Assembly: GCA_963783095.1 (NCBI GenBank)
Contig: CAWAMR010000001.1
Span: 620,001 to 684,000 of the forward strand
Direction of reading: 5' to 3'
DNA from: CAWAMR01 sp963783095
GTDB taxonomy: Bacteria > Planctomycetota > Planctomycetia > Gemmatales > Gemmataceae
Length of the DNA: 64,000 nucleotides
How positions within the stretch are numbered: position 1 is the first letter of the stretch; every line of letters starts with the position of its first letter. Under the pieces are notes generated by a model. It saw only the letters and a program-made list of their open reading frames with translations, was not told where the DNA came from and searched no databases. Made by a program: the position numbers and the translations under genes. Below, one piece after another: positions 1-8,097 of the stretch.

Positions 1-258
1 CCATCCTTCCACGCCATCCTGACGAATCCAGATTCTCCCTTCTTTCTCGCCGACCACGACATAATCGGTTCGATTGAGCGTGCCGACGACAACATCAATC
101 CGATCGTCGTTGGTACGGTAGATCTGAACGCCGTACCGCTTCATGATGATCGTTTTGCCGATCCAGGAACGATCGTCCTGATTCCGCCAGGGCGACGGAT
201 AAGCCGCAATAGGTGCAACCAGCAGGAAAGAAGCGAATCCAGAGATGGCGAGCTTCAT
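1..258 (-). CDS. Partial secreted protein with SH3-like module
   Basis: An ATG at 258-256 on the minus strand opens a frame that runs 86 codons to the window edge, so the C-terminus is missing. The product starts with a clear signal peptide (MKLAISGFASFLLVAPIAA), predicting export. It is followed by W-IGK-x(4)-K-x-GV and a VVGEKEGRIWIRQDG stretch, a beta-rich pattern like the SH3-like modules at the front of many planctomycete repeat proteins. Family assignment is by resemblance only. It is divergent from the beta-propeller gene that starts at 486, leaving a shared 227-bp upstream region. Function is unknown. Confidence 0.6.
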   Translation of the reverse strand, partial: MKLAISGFASFLLVAPIAAYPSPWRNQDDRSWIGKTIIMKRYGVQIYRTNDDRIDVVVGTLNRTDYVVVGEKEGRIWIRQDGVEGW

Positions 259-485
259 GGAAGAATACTCCAACAACCGCAAAGAAATCCTGGCCAGGAA
301 CGACATCTTCCATTCTATTCGCGCTGGTTGGATTGCTTGTGTCAAACGAAAAATCTCTTTTCCGTCCATCATTTTGCGTTCTTTGCTTGGAACGGGCTTT
401 GTGCAGTAAAACTGAATTCCGCATGACACCAGGCTTCGGTTGCGATAAACTCCACTTATCACCCCAAGACGCAAAGGATTTTTGT

Positions 486-1814
486 ATGCGCTGCCTGTTT
501 TCGCTGTCACTCTTATTCCTTGCTTCTCCACTGGCTGCCGAAGAGCCGGCGAACCTCTCGACCCGCAAAACCGGCGTCGATTGGCCGACCTTTCTTGGCC
601 CCAATCACGACAGCACCTCATCGGAAAAAGGAATTCTCACCGCCTGGCCCAAAGAAGGTCTGCGCGTTGTCTGGGAAGCCCCGGTTGGTTTGGGCTTCGC
701 CCCGCCAGTGATCAGCAGGGGCCGGCTCTATCACTTCGACCGTTTCGGCGACAAGGCGCGCTTAACTTGCCGAAACGCCGAAACCGGCAAACTTCAATGG
801 AAGTTTGAATACGATACCGATTACCAGGACCGTTACAGATACAGCCCCGGACCACGAGCCTGTCCGGTCGTCGATCGGGATCGGGTCTATATTTATGGTC
901 CTGAAGGAATGCTCTTTTGCATCGACGCTATCAAGGGCGACAAGATCTGGAGCGTTGACACGAAAGCTCAATTCCATTTCCATCAAAACTTTTTTGGCGT
1001 CGGTAGCGTTCCTGTTGTGGAAGGCGATTTACTGATTGCGGCCGTCGGCGGCAGCGACAAGGGACGTCGCCCCGTTGATTTGCGGGAAGCAAAAGGCAAC
1101 GGTACCGGAATCGTCGCATTCGACAAAATTACAGGCGAGGTGAAATACAAGGTATCGGACGAGCTCGCCAGCTATTCCAGCCCGATCGTGGTGACGATGA
1201 ACGGTCGCCGATTGGGTCTATACTTTGCACGAGGAGGTCTGATCGGCTTTGAACCCAAGACGGGCAAGATCGATTTTGAATACAAGTGGCGTGCGAAAGC
1301 GGAGGAAAGCGTAAACGCCAGCAATCCTGTCGTCATCGGCGACAAGGTATTGATCACCGAATGCTATGAGAAAGGATCGGTATTGTTAAAGATCTCTCCC
1401 GGCAAAGCGACACCGATTTGGACCGATGACGACAACGACCGCCGGGAGAAGTTTCTGATGTGTCACTGGAACACTCCGATCCATCACGAAGGCTACATCT
1501 ACGGAAGCAGCGGTCGCCACGAAAATGACGCGACATTGCGCTGCATCGAGTCGGCAACGGGTAAATTGATGTGGAAAGTGACTGACTTGTGGCGGGCATC
1601 GCTAATGATGGTAGATGGGCACTTTCTCTGCCTGACGGAACAGGGTGAGTTACAATTATTGAAGATCAACCCAAAGAAGTACGAGCTTGTGAGCAAGTGG
1701 AACACAGAACTCGAGCCTCCATCCTGGGCCGCTCCGATATTGTCGCACGGTTTGCTCTATCTGCGCGGCAAAGATCGGCTCATTTGTGCGGAGCTTATTC
1801 CGGAAAAGAAATAG
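486..1814 (+). CDS. Secreted PQQ-like beta-propeller protein
   Basis: The product is 442 aa with a signal peptide (MRCLFSLSLLFLASPLAAEE), then repeated blades of the PQQ/BamB type: WPTFLGPNHDS, GKLQWKFEYDT, GDKIWSVDT, GEVKYKVSD, GKLMWKVTD. This makes it a periplasmic or surface beta-propeller of the outer-membrane-protein-assembly-factor-like superfamily, widespread in planctomycetes. No catalytic residues of PQQ alcohol dehydrogenases were seen, so binding or scaffolding is as likely as oxidation. The frame is open further upstream, but the ATG at 486 is chosen because an AAAGGA ribosome site lies 7 bases before it and it starts the signal peptide. The gene is intact. A palindromic repeat follows the stop. 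Confidence 0.85.
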   Translation: MRCLFSLSLLFLASPLAAEEPANLSTRKTGVDWPTFLGPNHDSTSSEKGILTAWPKEGLRVVWEAPVGLGFAPPVISRGRLYHFDRFGDKARLTCRNAETGKLQWKFEYDTDYQDRYRYSPGPRACPVVDRDRVYIYGPEGMLFCIDAIKGDKIWSVDTKAQFHFHQNFFGVGSVPVVEGDLLIAAVGGSDKGRRPVDLREAKGNGTGIVAFDKITGEVKYKVSDELASYSSPIVVTMNGRRLGLYFARGGLIGFEPKTGKIDFEYKWRAKAEESVNASNPVVIGDKVLITECYEKGSVLLKISPGKATPIWTDDDNDRREKFLMCHWNTPIHHEGYIYGSSGRHENDATLRCIESATGKLMWKVTDLWRASLMMVDGHFLCLTEQGELQLLKINPKKYELVSKWNTELEPPSWAAPILSHGLLYLRGKDRLICAELIPEKK

Positions 1815-1817
1815 AAT

Positions 1818-1883
1818 AGTGTTCAGTTTTCAGTTTTCAGCCAATTCCTGAATGTCTTTACTGAACACTGAAAACTGAAAACT
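1818..1883. repeat. Inverted TTCAGTT/AACTGAA heptad repeat
   Basis: Tandem 7-base units (TCAGTTT twice, plus a related GTTCAG) at 1818-1840 are mirrored by AACTGAA-type units at 1861-1883, giving an imperfect hairpin in the gap after the beta-propeller gene. Related heptads recur at 7991, 10681 and 22126. It could act as a terminator, but no T tract follows. Confidence 0.7.
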
Positions 1884-1895
1884 ATCGAGCAGGTC

Positions 1896-2265
1896 ATGGC
1901 CACCGACTTTATCCAACTGATCCGATCGGCCTTTGAGCCAAGCGCAGCTTCCCGAACCATCGGGGGTTTGGCGGCCTGCCATCGATGTCTATCAGACCGA
2001 CAGCGGTTGGCTTCTGAAGGCTGACCTCGCCGGAGTGAATCCGAAAGATATCGGTATCGAGTTGCATGGGCGACTCATCCGGATTCAGGGTCGGCGGCGC
2101 GACTGGTGTTTGGAAGAAGGGTGCCGGCACTATCGACTCGAAATCGCCTATAGCCGGTTTGAACGAATCATCGAACTTCCGGAAGACCTCGACGCTGCAC
2201 GTATCGATCTCGACTTCAAGCAGGGCATGCTCCTCGTCCGCATTCGAAAACCCACCAATCAATGA
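1896..2265 (+). CDS. Hsp20/alpha-crystallin small heat shock protein (frameshifted N-terminus)
   Basis: A small ATP-independent holdase chaperone. The conserved core is plain: WRPAIDVYQTDSGWLLKADL, AGVNPKDIGIEL, GRLIRIQGRRRD, a central ELPEDLDAARIDLDFKQGML segment and the C-terminal LVRIRK strand. In this core frame the only start is a weak TTG at 1933. The preceding frame offers ATG at 1896 (MATDFIQLIRSAFEPS), a typical sHsp leader. Dropping one G from the GGGGG run at about 1966-1970 joins the two into a 122-aa protein of normal sHsp length, so a one-base insertion there is likely. The stop overlaps the lon start as ATGA (2262-2265), implying translational coupling. Confidence 0.85.
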
Positions 2266-4599
2266 CTACTACGATCCCAATTCCGGAGCCGGCACCATTA
2301 TCGCTTCCGGTTCTGCCACTGAAAAGCACGGTACTGCTGCCGTTCATGTTCTTGCCGCTGGCCGTGGGCCGGCAAGGCTCGCGGGCAGCTGTGGAATCGG
2401 CGCTCAACAGCGAGGAAAAGACGTTGCTTCTGGTGGCCCAACGCGATGCCGCCAACGAGCAACCCGGTCTTGCCGATCTTTTCTCAATCGGCACCCGCGC
2501 GGTCATCAAAAAGATGGCCCGCGCCGGTGAGAATGTCGAGTTGCTGGTTCAGGGTATTGACCGGGTCGAACTGCTGCAAGCGGAGCATAGCGAGCCATTC
2601 CTTCGCGTGCAAGTACGAGTGCTGCCGACCCCCGAGGGCAGCGGCGAGGGGATCGAGGCGAGTCACCGCGCGGTCGTGGAGGCCGCCCGACGAGTCTTTG
2701 AACTCGCTCGCCCCGATACGCCCATCGATATCAATCAACTGATCGGGCAGGCCGGCGATCCCCTGCGGTTTTGCTATCTGCTTGCTTCCATGATCGGCCT
2801 CGACGTGGCGAAAGAACAGGCGATTCTGGAAGCCAATCAACTGGAACAGGTTCAACAGTTGCTGCTCGATTCGCTGGCTCATGAAGCCCAGATTTTGGAG
2901 CTGCGCAATCAAATCACATCGCGGCTCAGACCGAGATGAGCAAGGAGCAACGGGACTATCTTCTCCGGCAGCAGCTTCGGGCGATTCAGGAAGAACTGGG
3001 CGAAAAGACCCCCGAGAGCGCTGAGGTTGAAACCTTACGCCAACGAATCGCCGAAGCCGACTTGCCCGACCACGTGCGCAAAGAAGCCCAGCGCGAGCTG
3101 GGCAGGCTGGAACGGATGTCCATGATGGCACCCGATTTTCAGGTCACGCGCAGCTATCTCGAACTGGTCATGGAACTGCCCTGGAAGAAGGAAACCACGG
3201 ATCAACTGGAACTTCCGATCGCGCGGCAAATCCTGGATGAAGATCACTACGACCTGCAACCGATCAAGCGCCGAATCCTCGAACATCTGGCGGTGTTGAA
3301 GTTGAATCCTTCGGCCAAGGCACCGATCCTCTGCTTTGTCGGACCGCCGGGCGTCGGCAAGACTTCGCTGGGTCAGTCGATCGCACGGGCGATGGGGCGC
3401 ACCTTCGAGCGCGTCAGCCTGGGAGGATTGCACGACGAGGCGGAATTGCGGGGTCATCGCCGCACGTACATCGGCGCCATGCCGGGGCGAATCATTCAGT
3501 CGATCCGGCGGGCGGGGGCTCACAATCCGGTGCTGATGCTCGATGAGGTGGACAAGCTCGGTCACGATTATCGCGGCGATCCCGCAGCAGCGCTTTTGGA
3601 AATCCTCGATCCTGCCCAGAACAACACCTTTCGCGATAACTATCTCGATCTCCCGTTCGATCTTTCCAAAGTCTTCTTCATCGCCACCGCCAATACCCTG
3701 GATACGGTACCGGCACCGCTTCTCGATCGCCTTGAAATATTGCGGCTTGCAGGCTACAGCGAGGAAGAAAAAGTCGAGATCGCCAAACGGTATCTCATAC
3801 CAAGGCAGTGGTCGCAGACGGGTTTGAAGCCCGAACAACTGACCTTGACGGATGGAGCGCTCAAGCGCGTGGTGAGCCGATACACGGGCGAGGCTGGTGT
3901 CCGACAACTCGAACAAATGCTGGGGCGAATCGCCCGCCAGGTTGCGGTACGTTTCGCGGAAGGAAATACCGCTGCCGTGCTGGTCGATGTGAAAGATCTT
4001 GCGGAAATGCTCGGCGTGGAACGCTTCTCTCTGGAGCAGGCGCAAGGAGTTGCCGCCAGGTGTGGCGACGGGACTGGCCTGGACCGAAGCCGGAGGCGAT
4101 GTCCTTTATGTGGAAACCACGCTTCTGCCGCATGCGCGAATCCTTCGGCTCACCGGTCAACTCGGCAAGGTGATGCGCGAATCGGCAAAGATCGCGCAGA
4201 GTCTCGTGTGGTCGGAAGCAAAACGCCTGGGCATCGATCCAAAACGATTCGAGAAATCGGGGATTCACGTCCACGTCCCAGCTGGGGCAGTTCCCAAGGA
4301 TGGCCCCAGTGCGGGTGTAACGCTGGTCACCGCACTGGCTTCGCTTTACACCGGCGTACCGGCGCGTTGATACCGCTATGACCGGCGAGGTGACGCTCAC
4401 GGGCCTGGTTCTGCCGATCGGTGGCGTTAAGGAAAAGATATTGGCTGCCCGCCGGGCCGGGCTGTCGCGCGTGATCCTGCCCAAAGCGAACGAAAAGGAT
4501 CTCGCGGAACTTCCCGACAACGTCCGCAAGGAGATGACATTCATCCTGGCGGAATCGATCGAACAGGTGTTGGCCGCATCATTGCAACAGAAGCCATAA
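2262..4599 (+). CDS. lon: ATP-dependent protease Lon, broken by three frameshifts
   Basis: Cytosolic AAA+ serine protease that degrades misfolded and regulatory proteins. In order: N-terminal LON domain (LPVLPLKSTVLLPFMFLPLAVG), the linker MSKEQRDYLLRQQLRAIQEE, Walker A GPPGVGKTSLGQS, Walker B PVLMLDEVDKLG, then the protease domain with PGVATGLAWTEAGGDVLYVE, the catalytic-serine motif PKDGPSAG and the catalytic-lysine motif GGVKEK. Full length is about 780 aa, as usual for Lon. Conserved sequence changes frame near 2920 (RNQITS to QTEMS), 4045 (before PPGVATG) and 4370 (VPAR to AMTGE). All catalytic residues survive, so the breaks look like recent or technical one-base indels. It is coupled to the upstream hsp20 by an ATGA overlap, forming a protein quality-control operon. 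Confidence 0.92.
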
Positions 4600-4654
4600 C
4601 GGCTCGCTTTCTCGTTGCGGATTCCCAACCAGGGAAGCCGTCCGGGATCATTTC

Positions 4655-5434
4655 TCAAAATACAAACCGCCTCAGGAACGCCACCCCGGCGGCTAAATCT
4701 TTGAGCCGATCTTCGCCGGTTTGTCGTTCCACAACCACCCAGCCGGTATACTCGATTGCGGCCAGCGTGCCGATATAGCTCATCCAGTCGATGTCGCCTG
4801 CGCCGACCGGGACTTCCTGCGCCGATCGGCTCACCGTGGCCATCCGGACGTCGCGGGCATGGGTGTGAATGATTTTCCCGATCAAGGGGAACAGGCTCTT
4901 GATGGGATCGTGACCGTGCACAAGCAGGTTGGCCGGATCGTAATTGACTGCCAGGCTGCCCACGTCGAAACCATTCAGATAATCGCGCACTTTATCGGTT
5001 GGGTCGAAGCCGACTTCCAGCGCGACCATCGTGCCGATGCGGTCGCCGTGCGTTCCCAGGGCCAATAAGGCATCGCGCAAGCGATTGGCCCGATCGACTT
5101 CTCCCTCGGCCGGTAGTTGCGGACACTGCACCACCACGATGCGCGGACCCAGATCGAAGGCGAGCGTCATGGCGTCGCGGATGAAGTCGATGCGCGCCTG
5201 CTGATTCTCGGGGACATCGATGCCCCAGCGCATGGGACAGTTCAAGGCAGTGAGTTGCAGGTTGTAGGTTTTCAGAAGATTGCGCAGTTCGCGCCGGCCG
5301 GTTCCCGTGAGCCGATCGGGCAGCAAATCGCCGGCCGTGTCAATCTGCACGCCGCCGACACTGAGGCGCGCCGCCTGCGGCAAGGCAGCGCGCAGGTTCA
5401 AGCCCATCGATTCCAGGCAAATCCCAAGTTTCAT
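4655..5434 (-). CDS. Sugar phosphate isomerase/epimerase (xylose isomerase-like TIM barrel)
   Basis: 259 aa, starting MKLGICLESMGLNLRAALPQ. The family pattern of AP-endonuclease-2/xylose-isomerase-like barrels is visible: GGVQIDTAGD early, VVVQCPQLP, a metal-binding-type VALEVGF with Glu, NYDPANLLVHGHDP, IIHTHARDV with two His, and a C-terminal YTGWVVVERQTGED. These Glu/Asp/His positions match the divalent-metal site of the fold. Substrate cannot be told from sequence; planctomycetes carry many such paralogues in sugar catabolism. The frame remains open far upstream through the repeat block, but ATG 5434 is the family start and the upstream translation is repeat-derived. The gene is intact. 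Confidence 0.85.
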   Translation of the reverse strand: MKLGICLESMGLNLRAALPQAARLSVGGVQIDTAGDLLPDRLTGTGRRELRNLLKTYNLQLTALNCPMRWGIDVPENQQARIDFIRDAMTLAFDLGPRIVVVQCPQLPAEGEVDRANRLRDALLALGTHGDRIGTMVALEVGFDPTDKVRDYLNGFDVGSLAVNYDPANLLVHGHDPIKSLFPLIGKIIHTHARDVRMATVSRSAQEVPVGAGDIDWMSYIGTLAAIEYTGWVVVERQTGEDRLKDLAAGVAFLRRFVF

Positions 5435-5445
5435 GCTCGTATTCC

Positions 5446-5722
5446 TTCCATTAGGCGGTGCCAAACCGGCGAATCGGCCACCGCTTACTTCGTGCGCGGC
5501 TCTTGCGGATAGGTATTCTCCACCGCTTACTGCGTGCGCGGCTCTTGCGGATTGGCCAAGGAGCCGCGCACGCAGTAAGCGGTATTCTCCACCGCTTACT
5601 GCGTGCGCGGCTCTTGCGGATAGGTATTCTCCACCGCTTACTGCGTGCGCGGCTCTTGCGGATTGGCCAAGGAGCCGCGCACGCAGTAAGCGGTATTCTC
5701 TTGCTGCTGCCCGCCTAATGTA
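5446..5722. repeat. Composite palindromic repeat: tandem 111-bp units with inverted ends
   Basis: The block is bounded by inverted ends CATTAGGCGG (5449-5458) and CCGCCTAATG (5711-5720). Between them a 111-bp unit is duplicated, at 5480-5590 and 5591-5701, differing by about one base. Each unit is a 42-bp single arm followed by a perfect hairpin with 23-bp arms, for example 5522-5544 with 5561-5583; the core is CGCTTACTGCGTGCGCGGC. Because 111 is a multiple of 3 and the units lack stops in one minus-strand frame, the flanking genes seem artificially joined. The TAG stop of the upstream minus-strand gene lies inside the right end. A related single copy is at 31222-31338. Confidence 0.9.
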
Positions 5723-6229
5723 GAAATTCCGAAAAAGGTCGAACGACCTGGCGAAACGCTGCTTGTGGTAAATGCACGGTTCTCCAGCGCGGCGAGCGCA
5801 CGCGCATCGAGCGTTGATAGTCCTGAACGGCCACGCCGCGCAGCAGATAGCGACGGTCGCGCCAGATCCACAGATCGCGCGTTCCGAGGGGCAACTCCAC
5901 CATCGGCAATAGATCGTACATGAAAAGGAGCAAGGCGCGATAACCCCGGCCAAAGCGCTGTTCCCAGCGCAACAGCCCGTCGATATCCTTCGCGGCGACC
6001 AGTTTTGCCAGGCGAATCGACTCTTTCGGCTGTCGCCGCCGGGGAATTTGCGGCCCTTCACATCGATGAGGAGCCGGGCATCTGCCGAGCCGTAAACGAT
6101 AAAATCGAGACTCTTGATCGGCTCATCATCGAGGGTGGAACGGCGCGATTCATCAACGGCAACGGTGGTGAGCCGATTATGGCGAAGATAGGCTTCAAAG
6201 GCAGCTTCGTAGTGGTTGTTGCGGTCCAC
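5715..6229 (-). CDS. HYExAFE family protein with PD-(D/E)xK-like motif (frameshifted)
   Basis: A planctomycete-specific conserved protein named for its N-terminal motif, here NNHYEAAFEAYLR. Next comes KSLDFIVYGSADARLLIDVK, in which D-x(12)-D-x-K matches the PD-(D/E)xK nuclease signature; nuclease activity is inference only. Conserved sequence moves to another frame near 6030 (FPGG to PKESIRLAKL), then continues RWEQRFGRGYRALLLFMYDL and ELPLGTRDLWIWRDRRYLL to FSEFLH. A GTG at 6229 immediately before DRNNHYE is taken as start; an upstream TTG at 6292 is possible but lies in a palindrome. The stop codon falls inside the adjoining repeat. Role in the cell is unknown. Confidence 0.7.
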
Positions 6230-6249
6230 TTTTTTTGTCCACGAAAGAA

Positions 6250-6310
6250 GTAGGGCAAGCGTCTCGTTTGCCGCTCGGCGTTCGAATGACAAGCGAGACG
6301 CTTGCCCTAC
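6250..6310. repeat. Palindrome with 21-bp arms between two minus-strand genes
   Basis: The arm at 6250-6270 (core GTAGGGCAAGCGTCTCG) is matched on the opposite strand at 6290-6310 with one mismatch, around a 19-base loop. It lies just after the stop of the GIDE/HEAT gene and before the HYExAFE gene, so it could end transcription of the former. There is no long T tract. Confidence 0.85.
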
Positions 6311-6323
6311 AAAAGGGCAGGGT

Positions 6324-7977
6324 CTACTGATTTCGCTTCACGATCTTCTTGATCGCCTCCTGCACCTCGCGTTTGACGTGAAATTCGTCGAACACGGGAA
6401 TCCAGGGAGACATCAAGTCGATGCTGGACTGGGTGCCGATGTCGCCGAGAATCTCGATGGCCTTCTTGCGCAAGATGCGCGCGACGGCATTTTCGCCCGG
6501 TTGGCGTGTGGCGACGACCTGCACGAATTTTTCCGCCGGTGTTCCGATGGCGCGGAGCACCTTCGCAGCGCCATCCGCATGAGTATTCAGTAACTCGGCC
6601 ATTTGTTCTGCGGTCGCGGGGTCTTTGATCTCCGCGAGCGACTTGAAAATCTCCCCTTCCGCAAAAACATTTCGTTTCTCTCTTAGCATCGCCAGCAACT
6701 CGGGCACGTCTTCCTTGCCGGCATACTTGGCAGCAGCAGTTGTGCAATCACCTCGAATGAATGGATTTTCACTCCTGGAGCCTTCGGCGAATGCCTTGAA
6801 CAACTCTGCCCGGCGCGCATGGTTCCTCGGAATGTTCTTCTCGATTCGCTCGATGGTGTCTTTCATGCCAAAGACGTCGGGCGGATCGATTTTTTTCTTC
6901 ACCTCTGCAACGAGCGAATCGAAGTCGTTCTTGGGCGGCTCTTTCTTGGGCGGACCAAAGTTAGGCGGCGGATTGAAATTAGGCGGCGGCTGAACGACGG
7001 GGAAACTATCTCCCTTGGGTTGTTCGAATCCGGGCCGATTGTTGTTGTTTTTGGGTTGATCCTTCTTTTTTTTCAGAAACGGCAGCGGATCATCACCATT
7101 GTTGTTGCTGTTGTTGCTGGCAACCGACCTTCTGTCGTTGCTCGAAGTCGTGCTGCTCGAACCGGTGGTCGAGCTATCCGCCACGGATGATTTGCTCTTG
7201 CTTGGTGTCGCCAGATACACGACCAGCCAGACCGTCGCCGCCAGCGTGCACGCCGAACTGACGAAGGCGAAGATCTTGTTGGATTTGGCTTTTGCCAGCG
7301 TGTCCTGAAGAACCCGATCGTCGGTCTTGTCGCTGACGTGCACGGGCAGATCTTGCGCAATGAAGCGCGGATCGCGTCCTTTGCGGACTTGCACTTCGCC
7401 GCTGACGGCGACAGAATCACCTTTTTCGATGGTGATTTCGGTATAGCGCATCTTCTTGGAATAGACCAGCTTCTTGCCGGGATAGCGCTGATTGAGCGCT
7501 CTTTCCTGCTCGTTGGAACAGGTCTTCAGCGAGCCGGTCACGTGCCGATCCGAAGCATGGACGTCGGCGTCGAGATCCTTGGCGGCGACTTCGGCCAGGC
7601 CCGAATCGTCCTCGACCGCAAAGGGGACGACCTTGGCTTCGTCGATCACCGTCTCCCATTCGATGTCGGCATCGTCGTCCTCCGCCGCGCCGCCGGGCAA
7701 AGTTCGAGGCAACCTCCGACTTTTTCTTTTCTGCCTCAACGATAAAGCGGTAGTAGACACATTTCACATTGGCGAGCGGGCTGCGCAAAGTCTCTTCGAG
7801 AGGGACGACCCGGCCCTTGATGCGGGCTTGCCCTCCTTCCTCCAGTTCCACGACATCGAGCAGCGGCACCTTGTTGAGGATCTTCGATCGTCGTTGATAG
7901 TACATCGAAGAATAAAACAGCACGAAGGTGGCTGCGCCAAAAACGACCATCAACAGGATAATGAGTACGAGAATCAT
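6324..7977 (-). CDS. GIDE-domain membrane protein with C-terminal HEAT repeats (frameshifted)
   Basis: The N-terminus is a membrane anchor (MILVLIILLMVVFGAATFVL). It is followed by a GIDE/MULAN-like domain: GQARIKGRV, ETLRSPLANVKCVYYRFIVE, then W-x-TV with VVPFAVEDDSGLAEV. A second membrane segment (FAFVSSACTLAATVWLVVYL), a Ser/Asn/Pro-rich linker and C-terminal HEAT-like helices (PELLAMLREKRN, AIEILGDIG) follow. Conserved sequence changes frame within the A-rich stretch near 7700-7730 (EAEKKKS). In eukaryotes GIDE precedes a RING ligase domain; no RING is present here. The bacterial role is unknown; the HEAT part suggests protein binding. The full reading is about 550 aa. Confidence 0.7.
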
Positions 7978-7990
7978 GGTAGTTACCCAT

Positions 7991-8066
7991 CAGTGTTCAG
8001 TGTTCACTGTTCAGTGTTCAGTTCAAGACATGGTTATTTGACTGCAAACTGAAAACCGAAAACTAA
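7991..8066. repeat. Heptanucleotide CAGTGTT repeats, partly inverted
   Basis: Four to five 7-base units of the CAGTGTT type occupy 7991-8024, and an inverted AACTGAAAACCGAAAACT stretch follows at 8046-8064. The block fills the gap between two minus-strand genes. Same family as 1818-1883 and 10681-10722. Confidence 0.75.
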
Positions 8067-8097
8067 GAATAGTTTTTACCCGATCGAGAAGAGAATT

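Noticed and set aside
5480..5701. A CRISPR-like array
   Set aside because: The units are contiguous or palindromic, without unique spacers of constant length, and no cas genes are present.
4655..6292. A single 545-codon minus-strand frame joining the HYExAFE protein to the sugar isomerase
   Set aside because: The middle is translated palindromic repeat and out-of-frame HYExAFE sequence. The 111-bp period is a multiple of three and lacks stops, so the fusion is an artefact.
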